This document shows, piece after piece, positions 32,625-43,670 of a DNA stretch of 64,000 nt; within the stretch, counting starts at the first letter, position 1; each line of letters starts with the position of its first letter. Made by a program: the position numbers and the translations under genes. The notes below the pieces were generated by a model. It did not search any database. It worked only from the letters and a program-made list of their open reading frames with translations, and had not been told where the DNA came from. Location of the stretch: assembly GCA_003415625.1 (NCBI GenBank), contig PYIU01000005.1, forward strand, positions 67,001-131,000. The letters run 5' to 3'. This DNA is from Aquanectria penicillioides (lineage: Eukaryota; Ascomycota; Sordariomycetes; Hypocreales; Nectriaceae).

Positions 32625-34444
32625 ATGGCCGACAAAACAACGCAACCAGCCGACAAGCCGGCGCACGACATTGAAATGACCAGCAAAGTCTCTCCTGATG
32701 ATGTCATGGAGGGCATTAGGGATGTGGCAGCCGTGCACTCTGAGGAATACTATCGGAAGCTCCTCTGGAAGATTGACCTCTGGCTTCTGCCTCTGATGTG
32801 GATTTGCTATGGCACGCAGCAAACCGATAAGACTTCGCTGAGTGTTCAGGCAGTCTTTGGTATTCGAGAGGACACAGGCCTGGTGGGTGAGCAGTTTAAC
32901 TGGCTAAGCACCATTTTCTACCTTTCCTACATGGTCTGTGAGGCTCCAGGCAACTGGCTGATGCAGAAATGTCATACCGGCAAGTTTCTGTCTGTAGTGA
33001 TGGTTCTATGGGGCGTCATTGTGCTCTGCATCGCTTTTGCAAAGAACTTTGCCTACCTGATGATTCTTCGGACTATTCAAGGTGCGCTTGAATGTACCAT
33101 TTCCCCAACGTTCATGTTGATCACTGGCGCGTGGTACACATCTCAAGAACATACGCTACGTTCGTTGATTTGGGGAACCTCTAATGCTGGCATGAACATC
33201 CTTGCTGGCCTCAGTATGTATGGTATCGGTCTACATGCCCAACACCACCCTGAAGGACTAGCTCCGGTAGGTTCTCCCATGCCTTCCCTACCCAAGACTA
33301 TGTTTTCCTCATAGAGAAATATTTAGTGGAAAGGAATCTCGTTTCTCCTCGGAGCATTGACCATAACTTGCGGAATTCTCGTTTGGTTCGTCCTTGGAAC
33401 TCCTCGTGAAGTGCGCTGGTTGAGCGAGGAGGAGAAGAAGGCGGCAATCGCTCGCGTGGTTGCAAACCAAACTGGTTCAGACCGTAAGAAGCGAGCAGAA
33501 TTTAAGTGGGATCAGGTTTGGACTACCTTTAAAGGCAAGTAGATCCTCTATGCCTCTAATGACTGCAGCAAACGCAAACTTACGACTAATGATTGCCGCG
33601 TACAGACCCTCAGACATACTTTTTCTTCTTTGTTACCATCATCAATGCACTTCCTAATGGCGCCAATACGACCTTCTCGAAGCTGATTTGGAAATCCTTT
33701 GGATTTTCGTCATTGGAGACACTCATCAAAGGATCCACCCCGTATTACTGCCTAAGCATCTGCTGGTTCTTGTTCGTTGGATTTGTCACTTTGAAAAAGC
33801 CAAACCTCCGATGTATGCATTCCGGAGTCTCGTTTGCGTGCCCAGGCTAACAAATCCTAGTCGCTATGATGATGTTTTCTCTCATCCCCGCATTTACGGG
33901 TATGATGGCTCTCGCCTTTTTGCCACAAGACAGCCTCAAATGGACCAGATGGGGCATGTACATGATGCAAGTCCTAGGTTCACTGCCTGGTTTAAGTAGG
34001 ATTCCGCACCCCATCAATTTGCAGCGTTCATTAACCTTTGAAAGTGATTTGGACCTTCTTACCCTCCAATGTGGCTGGAAGAACCAAAAAAACTGTGACT
34101 GCTACTATTCTTTTCATCGCCTACTGCGTCGGAAATGCTGTTGGTGCACAGATGTTTGTGGCCTCCGATGCGCCCAAGTACATTCGCGGAATCGCCGCAT
34201 GCGCCATTCTTTATTGCGTAGAGTTCTGTAGCATGGCATGCTGGAGATTTTATTGTAAGTCGTCCAATCTCAATTTCCAGACTAAACTAACTCTTTGATT
34301 CCAGATATCTGGGAAAACCGAAGGCGAGCAAAGCTTATTCGAGAACAAGGAATTTCTGAGGAGGAAAGCAAGCGACTCGGAGCCCTTAATGCCGAGAGTG
34401 ACATGACGGACCGTGAGAATATTCACTTCAGATACAAGTATTAA
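32625..34444 (+). CDS. MFS transporter, allantoate permease (Dal5/anion:cation symporter) type
   Basis: Six exons join in phase to 513 residues: 32625-33266, 33327-33534, 33606-33812, 33861-33995, 34045-34254 and 34305-34444. The N-terminal cytosolic part is followed by LWKIDLWLLPLMWICYGTQQ and DKTSLSVQAVFGI, the characteristic TM1 entry of the Dal5-like ACS family. Then come LSYMVCEAPGNWLMQK, RTIQGALECTISPTFMLI, and in the second half PNGANTTFSKLIWKSFGF, VAGRTKKTVTATILFIAYCVGNA and QMFVASDAPKY. The hydrophilic tail has RRRAKLIREQG. Twelve helices are expected. Substrates of the family include allantoate, nicotinate, biotin precursors and other organic anions; the actual one is unknown. The second intron starts with GC (AAAG|GCAAGT), a good GC-AG intron. 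Confidence 0.86.
33535..33605 (+). other. GC-AG intron of the MFS gene
   Basis: The donor is GCAAGT after AAAG and the acceptor is GTACAG. Splicing restores Lys-Asp-Pro-Gln across the junction and keeps frame, which the GT alternatives nearby do not. Confidence 0.75.
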
Positions 34445-34879
34445 ATTGCGTTCCTGGCCAACATCTGCTTATAGGTACTACGCCAATCCACATCAAGTAT
34501 TGATTACATGATTCTAACCGATACCTTTTGGCCATGTGTTTGTTCGTATTTATGGTGAACTATGTGCAACATTAGACTCTCTAAATCCTCCAGGTACATA
34601 ACTTGAGCATTTGAATCGGAGGGGACTTATGTCACGCAGCTATCGCCTATTGGCGAATTTGAAGGCAAGTTTGTCGGATCCACCAACTCAAGACTGTAAA
34701 CAAGGGCAGATACCAAGCCCGTCAACTATCTAAAATAGAGGTTAAAACGACTAGTATTCAACGCATGCCACTCACAAATCGATACATATGCCGAATTAGA
34801 AGACAAACTAAACCTAAAAAGTATTGCATTGTACCTCAGCGATAGACTATCATTTTGGGTTGCATTTGATAGCCAACTC
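34445..34879. other. Convergent intergenic region, 435 bp
   Basis: The 3' ends of the MFS gene and the carboxylesterase gene face each other. The sequence is AT-rich with no gene seen. Confidence 0.4.
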
Positions 34880-36612
34880 TCAATTGTCGCCAGCAAATAC
34901 ACCGCCGATGTTGATGAGCTCATCCCAGCGATCATCATTTTGGATTAAGATTGTCGCACTGCTTACAATAACCTTCATCTCCTCGATTGTCTGGGTACCG
35001 AAATCAAACGATTTATCGTCATTCACAAGCGCAGCTAGAATCTCGATCCAATTTTCCATTAGCTTCCTTTCATTGGGCGTGGGTCCATAGCAGATCGAAA
35101 AGCTTTAAAGGATAATCGTTAGCGGCATTACAATAGAAATGAAAGAGAGTATCTGACTTCCAGAATGGTTTATCCATTGCGTGCGCGACCCCAAAAGACA
35201 TTGGCGCAATCGATTCGCCAATGAATGATAACCGATAAGCAATTTGGTAACGCCAAATGTCTTCAATTGCCACGCCGTTCGTAGCAAGATGTTTGACCAG
35301 AGCTCGAGACGGAGCGCGGACCTGGCCGTCTGAGATGATGTTCCCTTGTAATTTGACTCATATCAGCCCAAGTTCAAACGCACAGATGCGATGGCTAGAT
35401 TCCAGCATTCTTACCGAACAAGCTTTTCCATTCTTCTAGATCTGAAGACTCTGGCAACTTGTAGCATTTGATGACACGATCTGTAACTTCTGGAGCATAA
35501 TAGTTTGCCACCTGAAGCTTTAGTGCTTCTAGGGTCGGATCCTTTGGACTATTGTAGTTTGAATACAAAGTCTCTTCATTGAGCACTTCGCCAATGAGAA
35601 TTCGGTACCCTCGGGCTTTGAATTCATCCGCAAAGTCTTTGCTTTGAAGATATTCGACCATGCCAGAATGGATGAATAGATCATCGGTCACTGGGCGGAA
35701 TGTGTGGCGTTCCAATTGAGAAATAGCTTGTACCAAATCCTGGGCACTGATATGGCGGAGAGCAGAGAGCCTGGCCTCTGTTGATAGCGTTTCTCCAATG
35801 TTCAAAAATTGACACAATTCATCAAACTGGGCTTGAGCATTCTGTAATAACTTTGGTTATGCCGGGATCGCATTCGAATCCATGAAGATGCGCCTGTAAG
35901 TTGAGGTGGGAGGACCTGGATTGCGGAATTCATAGAGCATTTGCGCCTCGACGCTGTAAGCTCCAGCACTCCGACCAGCAAGAGTCACATTGTTTGGATC
36001 GCCCCCAAACTGTGAAATGTTCTCTTGAATCCATTCAGCAGCCATTCGCTGGTCCCAGAGACCAAAGTTTCCTGCCGAATGCCCCTCGCTCTCTTTGAGA
36101 AGATCTTGGCCGGCGAGGAAACCAAATACGTTTAGACGATAGCCGATAGCTACGACAATAGCATCCAGTCCGCCCGTAGCTATGAGCTCTGTAGGATCCA
36201 TGCCTGGTTCCTGCGATGGGTCTCCCATTTGAAACCACCCACCATGCAACCATAACATTACTGGCCACGTCTTATTTTCATTGGGTTTGACCGGAGTCCA
36301 TATGTTGACAAACAGGCAGTCCTCACTGTATGCTCTAGCACCGCCCTCGGCGTCTCCCACATGGAATGCTCGCTGAGGGCAGATAGCTCTGAATTCAGTG
36401 GCATTGAATGGTTTTCCATCATCATCTCCGTACTTGAAAGATGCTGGGAGTGGTCGAGGCTTGCGCCAGCGATGTTCGCCCACTGGCGGCAACGCGTACG
36501 GAACACCGGCATAGCGTCGAGCCTTGTCGTCAAACTGCAAGCCACGGATAGCACCCTTTTCCCCCAGGCTCAACTCGTACGGTGTTTGGTGGTATGAGAT
36601 TGTGTTGCCCAT
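34880..36612 (-). CDS. Type-B carboxylesterase with one in-frame TAA
   Basis: Three exons (36612-35415, 35344-35158, 35102-34880) give 535 in-phase codons plus the final stop. The catalytic elbow is GRSAGAYS (GxSxG; the family usually has Glu before Ser). The oxyanion region is MLWLHGGWFQMGD, and EDCLFVNIWTP is the type-B signature. The second half has NEETLYSNYNSP, a candidate acid region, and FGVAHAMDKPFW with the probable catalytic His. The second intron (35157-35103, donor GTCAGA) rejoins FWN to FSICYGPTP. A TAA at 35857-35859 interrupts the first exon after SNAIPA; reading on in the same frame continues the family sequence (PKLLQNAQAQFDELC). The expected residue is Gln, so CAA to TAA is the simplest change. 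It may be a pseudogene, a sequencing error or a read-through case. It shares a 434-bp divergent promoter with the aminotransferase. Confidence 0.78.
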
Positions 36613-37046
36613 TGTGGCGACGGCAAATTAACGATCGTTGAAGAAGCAGCCAAGCAATGCGCCATCACCTGGAACTCACACACAGGCAGTCTTTTTGTCC
36701 CTGGCTTCGGCCGCTCATCCGATTCGTGTCTGATCATCTATCAATCCTGTGATACGGACACAGAACTGTATCCGAGATTCACATCACGGGCGTCAACACC
36801 AAGGTCATGCGTCAATTGTGGGGAGAAGTGGGCACACACCCGCAAGGTTGATTCGGATCTCCGACCGAAGTTGCCGGGCGGCCCCTCCGAGTTCGTCTCT
36901 AGCAGTGAGGGCGCGAGTCAAGCCCTCAGCTTCTGACAAAAAGGAAACCCCAAATCCAACCTATGTCTGTTCATTAACAAAACTAATAATCTAATCGTCA
37001 CATGCATTGGACCAACCCTGTGCATACCCCTACAACCTCCTTCAAC
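36613..37046. promoter_or_regulatory. Shared divergent promoter, carboxylesterase and aminotransferase
   Basis: A 434-bp stretch between two outward-facing starts. It probably carries both core promoters. No specific binding site is called. Confidence 0.5.
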
Positions 37047-38898
37047 ATGGGTAGTCTTGATCAAAAGCTCGGAATGGTGGATTTGTCCCACCACATCAAC
37101 GTCAAAAGCAAGGCTCGCCACCCATCTCCCCTCAAGGACATCATCAAGTACATGAGCTACGATGGTATGATTAGTCTTGCAGGAGGTATGTGCTATCCGT
37201 TTTCATGAATCGTCCTCCTGGCTAACTACGTCTTCAGGCCTCCCTCATCCGTCACTATTTCCCCTCGAACAAGCCAAGTTTGATTGTCTCAGTGCATCGG
37301 CGCCGATTTCTAGTTCTAAGCACCCGAAAAGAGATGCATCAGATGTAGTAACGCTGACACTTGGCCGGGGCGCGTCTCTTGGGGACTTGGACCTGACGCA
37401 ATTCTTGCAGTATGGTATGCCTGTGCCAATTCCCGCGGCCAAGCTTCTCTATTTTGCCACTAATCACTGATGATAGGATCCGGAGCTGGAAACAAGCAAT
37501 TGATCCAGTTGGCAAGAGAACTAACAGACCAGGTACATTCTCCGCCGTGCGAATTTGACTGCCTTTTGCATCCTGGAAACACAAATGCCTGGTCAAAAGT
37601 GGTCGGGCTGCTGTGCGAGGACAATGACTATGTCATCGTTGAAGAGTTTACCTACCCATCTGCTCAAGCGCTTTGGATCCCGTTAGGAATCAAGGCGGCT
37701 CCCGTGTCAGCAGATGCAGAGGGCATACAAGTGACTCATCTTAGAAAGCTGTTGCAAAGCTGGGATGCGAATAAAATGGGAGCCAAGCGGCCAAGAGTGT
37801 GAGTCAAAACTAGCTTCCAACTTGCTTACACAAGCCGCATAAACTTACCGTTTCTCAGGATATACCTTGTTTCTGTCGGATCAAACCCAACTGGAATCAC
37901 AATATCTGCCGCAAGGCGACAGGAAATCTATGATATTTGCGTTGAATTTGGTACTCTTTCCATTCTCTCCTGCGCCGACAGTACTGACTAATATTTTGTA
38001 GATCTTATCATTGTAGAAGATGATCCGTATTACTTTCTTCAGTATCCAAATTACACGCCATCTTCCAATAGCCAACCTTTTGAGCCTAAGCCAACCTCTG
38101 ACTTCCTCAAAAGCCTTGCTCCATCGTTCCTTTCTATGGATAGACAGGGCCGCGTCATCCGCTTGGAATCGTTTTCAAAGACGCTATTTCCAGGCCTACG
38201 ATTGGGATATTTTATTGCAAATTCCATCTTCATTGAAAGATTGACGCGAGCCACAGAAGTTGAAACTCAAGACCCTGCAGGACTGAGCCAAGCTTTTGTA
38301 CTCTCACTTTTGCGCCAATGGGGTAACGATGGCTATCTCAGATGGCTTCAGGGCTTGCAGATCCAGTATCAAACAAGACGAGACTGGTTGCTAGATGCCT
38401 TCCACGATAGCTTTTCTATGCTTCCCGCGGCAAAGTCTCCCATTCCTTCGGCACACGGAATTGTCGCGTGTGCACAGGAAGCGTCTGGCTCCAAGTTGAA
38501 GCCTGTCTTCAGCTTCGTCGACCCAGGTGCAGGTATGTTTGTATGGTCAAAGTTCTACTTCGATGGGGTGAGGCGCTTTCGCGAGATCGAGAAGGAGGGC
38601 CATGAAGACCCAGAGCAAATCTTTTCCGAAGAACTTTGGAGATCCATGGTTTCTGAACTCGTTCTTCTGACGCCGGGATCATACTATCATGCTTGGCAGG
38701 GCGCAGACAAGGTTTCCACTCGAGCAAGAGGGGCTGATCCCCAGACTGCTTATTTTAGGTTTTCATTTGCAACTCCAACTGTACGTACTCTCTTACAAAC
38801 TCACTGTTGATTTAATTAACGTGATTGCCATATAGCAAGAACAAATACATGAGGGCGTAAGACGTTTACGGACCGTGGTGGACAAGTATTGGATGTAG
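37047..38898 (+). CDS. Aromatic amino acid aminotransferase (Aro8-type, PLP class I)
   Basis: Six exons in phase (37047-37185, 37238-37414, 37477-37798, 37859-37950, 38002-38780, 38836-38898) give 523 residues. Seen in order: SPLKDIIKYM and MISLAGGLPHPSLFP (substrate-binding entry), GSGAGNKQLIQLA, HPGNTNAWSKV, VSVGSNPTGITIS with the conserved NPTG, IIVEDDPYYFLQY with the PLP-ring Asp-x-x-Tyr, SFSKTLFPGLRLGY with the Schiff-base Lys, and PTAYFRFSFA-like QTAYFRFSFATP with the substrate Arg. This layout fits fungal Aro8/ARO9-type enzymes that transaminate Phe, Tyr and Trp. The start at 37047 gives MGSLDQKLG; an in-frame upstream ATG at about 37002 would add 15 residues. The protein is probably cytosolic. 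Confidence 0.86.
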
Positions 38899-39971
38899 TA
38901 ATCCGATATCTGTATTTCAAACGATAGTGGCAACAAAAATACAACATTTACTTCATAACTTTATCAGAAGCAAATGATGGCACTCTTACATTATCCACTC
39001 TCCAAAGTAGAGAATTCGTGGTGCTTGATAACCAAATGATAACCAAATGCATGCATCAGACTTGAAGATCGTGTCACATCGAATCTCCAACAAATATCGC
39101 GGATTCTGAGCCCCAAGTTCCGAAACCTACGGATTATTACAGCATGCGTAGCACTAATGCAATGGCCATTTGCACTCTGAATTACAAAACATGGGTTCGG
39201 TAAATTCCGTTGCAACTGCCACAAGCTACATCTAACTGCAACAGGATGCTCATTAGATAATTTTGGGGATTTATGTATGCATTGATTGTGTCCTGGGGCT
39301 CATTTCTTTTGACAAGGAAATATTTGACTAGCTTAGTTTGAGAATTATGTATTCAACTTGTGGTAGAGGTAAGGTATTTAGATTTGGTGTTTGGCACAGA
39401 TACTTGGCCGATATCTCCGGGAAGACTACTCGATGCTACACAGTCAAACAGAGGCTTATGTACAATTTATACAATTTATGTTTTGTTTACTAAATAAAAT
39501 AGTTGAAAGTTGTTGGGGTCCCTAGTAGTGTTACGTCAATGACCGGAAGTGCGTTCCGATAACAAGTGCCTGCCACATGCAACGTAGCGCTCGGGTGGTA
39601 CCAAGAATTGTGTCACTGTGTGGATCAAGTTTAATGAGATCAATTATCCTCCAAAACAATCCAAAGCTTCTCAAAATGATTTAGAAATGATGGTGTCGCA
39701 GAGTAACTTTGGATAATTTGAATGGTTAGGTCTGATCCAATCCTTGCTCAATCTTGCAGCGCACTTCCTCAAGGCATATTTAGGATGAACACTATGACCT
39801 AGTCCTTGATTTTGTAGATGAACGGTGAACCTCTGAACCAAAACTGCTTCACCTTTTCTCCTCAACCTTCTGGCGGACATGCGACAAATTTTACGTGCAC
39901 AGGAGCAATATAAGGTATTAATATTATTAGGGCAGATTCTATATCAGTTTCTAGAATTTCTCAAACACCAC
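38899..39971. other. Convergent intergenic region, 1.07 kb
   Basis: The 3' ends of the aminotransferase and the PTR2 gene face each other. The sequence is AT-rich with several short direct repeats (for example ATACAATTTAT twice near 39465). No gene is recognised. Confidence 0.4.
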
Positions 39972-41940
39972 TCATTCGTCTATCTTTTTGACAGAGTCGT
40001 CTACAAGGTCTGGCTGGTTTCGGTCAAGCTCGAACATCTTCTCTTCCTCACTGTCGTAGTGGTGGAAAATGACCCAGAAAACACAACCGGTGATGAAGGA
40101 GAAAACAGCGACACCAGTGTACATCCAAACGAACTTGGGATCGACAGCAACGGAGACCAAGGCCTCAGAAATGGCAGAACCGAAGGCGTTAGTGAAGAGG
40201 TAGATGCTCTGGACGAAAGACTTCATGCTCGGTGGGGCCTTTGTATAAGCATACTCAAGACCGGTGACGGAGATGAAAATCTCAGAAAGACCGATGAAGA
40301 CGTATGCGGGGGTTTGGATAGCAATGTGTACATTGTTGGGAAGAGTGCTGTCTCCCTTCTCCGCAGCGGGACAGTTGCCAGGGGACTCATAACAAGGACC
40401 AGCCTTGTAGATGATGTGCTGGACGATAGCGGCATAAGCCAGACACAAGGCACCGAGCCAGAATCCGATAGTGATTCGCATAATTGGGCGCAGCTCGATA
40501 CCAGCCTTACGCAGCAGAGGGTAGACCAAGCTTTCCAGAATTGGCGTGAAGATCAAAATGGAAACGGGATCAAAGTTCTGCATGAAATCGTTGGGCATGC
40601 CATGGCCTTGCATCTGGCCGGCCTGGGTAACAAAGTTTGTCGAGAATTGACCGTAGCAGACCCAGAAAATGGGATCTAGAGGAATTGTGTGTTAGTCGCG
40701 TAGCAAGTTGGATGCCATGGACGTGTATGGGCTTACAAAAGACGAAAACTTTGCAGGCTCGGAGAGCACGCTTGAGTTCATCAACAAAGTGGTCATTCCA
40801 GGGAACAGTCCTGGTTTTGCCATTGGCGGCCCGCCACGAAGGCTTTGCAGCATCTGTGTTGCGTGCCGCGATCATCAGACCCAGTGCCTTGAATGCATCG
40901 GTAATGATGGAACCTTGGGGCGGGCGGTTGATGTAAGTTTTGCGGCGAGCAACGAGCACAATGATTCCAACGTTGAACATGATGAAGCACATCAAAAAAG
41001 CGGTCCAGAAGCCCTCATACTTCTCCATAAAAGGCGTTGCCATCAGTGAAAGTGCACCCAGGTTGATGCACCAATAGAAGATCATGTAAATTCGCTGGTA
41101 AGTGATTGCCGGGTCGATGATGACACGCTCGCCACTCTTCTCGGTCTTGACAGCCATTGTTCGGCGTTGGTACTGGTCAGCAATCAATGGAGCAATGTTG
41201 GATTTGATACCGCCGGTACCCAATCCAATGACGATGATGGCGACAATGTACCCAGGCATTCCCGCACCGTGATCTTGGGCAACGGGAAGCGAGGTAGTCC
41301 AGAGAATAACGAGACCGACCCAGTAAAATCCACAAAACATGAGAATAGTCTTGTACTTTCCGAGGTACTGGTCAGCAATGATGGCACCAAGAATGGGCGT
41401 TACTGGTTGCAAAGTATCAGATCAGCGCATACCATCTAAAGCGTGCAAGGGAATCTACCGTAGCAGAACCATTGGAAGAACAGGTTCAGGCCGGTGGCGG
41501 CCTGGTGTCCCATTCCAAGGCCCTCTGCACCATCGGACCCATCTTTGCTGTTGCTAATGTAGTTTTGGAACAATCCCTGGGCGCCGTAGTAGGTGAATCG
41601 CTCCGTCAGCTCGACAACGGCGATGAGGTAGGCTGAGGCGGGCAGGTTCTCGCCAATACGGCGCAGAGTCTGTTTCTCGTATTCGTTTGGTTCCTCTCCG
41701 TCTGGGGTTGGGAGGGCCTCTGCCATGGCGTTTGCAGCTGCAGGGTCTTTCTCATCCGAGCCGTATTGGACAACGTAGCCACCGGCGACGTCAGTGTCCT
41801 GGGCTGGCGCGGGCTGGTTCACACTCTCGGGTCGTCTATTAGAAGCCTGGTCAGCAAAGCTCCTTTTTTTTTTTTAAAGTTTCCGGCGTTTGAGGCCGAT
41901 TTACGTACTTGACGGGATCGAACTCTTGGTTGGATGCCAT
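39972..41940 (-). CDS. PTR2-type proton-coupled oligopeptide transporter (POT family)
   Basis: Four exons on the minus strand (41940-41909, 41835-41459, 41402-40737, 40675-39972) join to 592 residues. After a hydrophilic N-terminus of about 80 residues comes VVELTERFTYYGAQGLFQNYI, the E-x-x-E-R-F-x-Y-Y-G motif of POT helix 1. Then follow TPILGAIIADQYLGKYKTI, a second family signature, GLGTGGIKSNIAPLIADQY, PIFWVCYGQFSTNFVTQAGQM, FDPVSILIFTPILESLVYPLL and IGLSEIFISVTGLEYAYTKAP (quoted in parts). Twelve helices are expected, with a charged tail. Such carriers import di- and tripeptides with protons at the plasma membrane and are usually nitrogen-regulated. GATA words occur upstream near 42479 and 43029. 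Confidence 0.9.
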
Positions 41941-43670
41941 CTTGACGTTTTTCCTGAATGATTCCTCAAACTAGACGAGAAGCAGCTGGAGAACGAGTCG
42001 AGATATAAGACGGCCGAGCAGCGAAGCGAAGCACGCACGGAAGAGCGCACCGCGTCACTTGGCTTGGGAGCTGCTGGATATGGCAACCATTCGCCTTCCC
42101 TATCTGTCGCACCATTCAATGTACGGGGTATAATACGGACTGACAGCAGCAGTTTTACCCAAGTTGGAAGCTCTCCAATGCCGTCCAGGAACCTTTTGAG
42201 GACCTTTTGAAGAGTGTCTCTGATCCGGGCCGAAATGCTTGCAAGTCCGTCTCCACACAGGGACCGTGCCCCAAATCCGGAGCCGGCTTGGCCAATGGCT
42301 TGGCCGATTCCCTTTCGATCTCCTGCAAATTTCTAGAATATCACCACATGCGGCGACCCGCAAGGCCCCGCCTCGCCGACAGACCCGAGAGACACCGCCG
42401 CTCAGTCGTACGTTATCCAGTAAGAAATATAGAGTCGAGGGATAAAAGCTGCACCCCACAGTTCCTCATGAGGTGAGTTCGATAAGGGAATAAAACGGGC
42501 CTTGTCAAAGCTGTGGTAAAAGCTCTTATACATCGGACATGGTCGTAGCGTTGGTCCCAGTGGCCATTCGCCGCTTGTCTCCTTTGTCAGAGCGGTTCAG
42601 CTCATGCCACTCACTGATACTGCCGATGGTAGCCAGACTGACTGACTGACTGACTGACTTCCCCTGGTAATTAATTTCAATCCGTGTAGCGTCGCAAACA
42701 ACCGCCCCTCCCTGGACGCGTCTTCGCCTCCCTTGCCCTTTCAAAAGTCCTTCAACCTCTGCAACGAATCTCCATTCAAATATGGGTCGGGCTCCGTAGT
42801 TCCCCCACAAGGACCCGCCAGGTGTTGTTTGTTTGCCCAATTGCTAATCAATCTCTCCGCTGCCCGCTTTTCAGGTCCGGGAACACCCTCCCACATCTCC
42901 GTATTCAGGCATTTGACGTCGTTGCTCAAGCTACCATCGACTAAGCTTGTTCAAGAACGGTTGTCCGATGGCGTCGCAGCCCATCGACGCTTGTCAATTG
43001 ACATGAAAGAAAGAGAATAAGAATCATGATAAGAGGGAAAGTGGCAAACCCGGTGGGTGACAGACATCATTGTGCAGCTTGGTCTTCCCGCCTTATTTTC
43101 AACGCGACAATCGCGTCACTATTGGACCCTGGATTATCGTAGTGTCATGAAAACAACCACTTACAGTAGGCGATACGCACGAATCATTCAATTGACTTTG
43201 ACAGGTGATCAAATCAACCTCCAGCACCTACCGCAAAGAAAAGCGAAGGTTTGGTACAGGGTAAGCTTAGGCAGTCTGAAGGGCAACATTGATTCTACTG
43301 GACATTGAGGCTGTCGGAAAATTATAAACATAATCCTTTTGGGGAATTATAGTGGAATTGTGCTATTGGTTTTTACCGATGCGGTCATGGTATTTACGTC
43401 TAAAATACACTTGTTGGATGGCTGCATTGTGTTCAGTCACAAGAACGTCAACTAAGCATAATTGAAATGGCGGATAGGCTTGTTACCTCATTCTCTTCTG
43501 CGCACGCACTTGCAACCACCTATCTCCACATGATGATCTAACCTCGACTCTAACCATTAATGAAATCTATCCCGAATTCCACGTGTATCCTTGATTTAAA
43601 TGTGAAATGACAGGTCAGGCCCCCGGTTCACTGTTAAGATGATAGAAAACACCACACATAAATTGGCTCC
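41941..43670. other. 1.7-kb upstream region of PTR2
   Basis: It holds a (GACT)6 tandem repeat at 42636-42659 and two GATAAG words that could bind a GATA-type nitrogen regulator. Small frames on both strands lack motifs. No gene is called. Confidence 0.4.
42636..42659. repeat. (GACT)6 microsatellite
   Basis: Six perfect 4-nt units in the upstream region of the PTR2 gene. Confidence 0.9.

Noticed and set aside
39879..40679. 266-codon plus-strand open frame
   Set aside because: It lies antisense to the last exon of the PTR2 transporter, whose minus-strand product is fully recognisable. The plus frame has no domain and reflects codon bias of the real gene.
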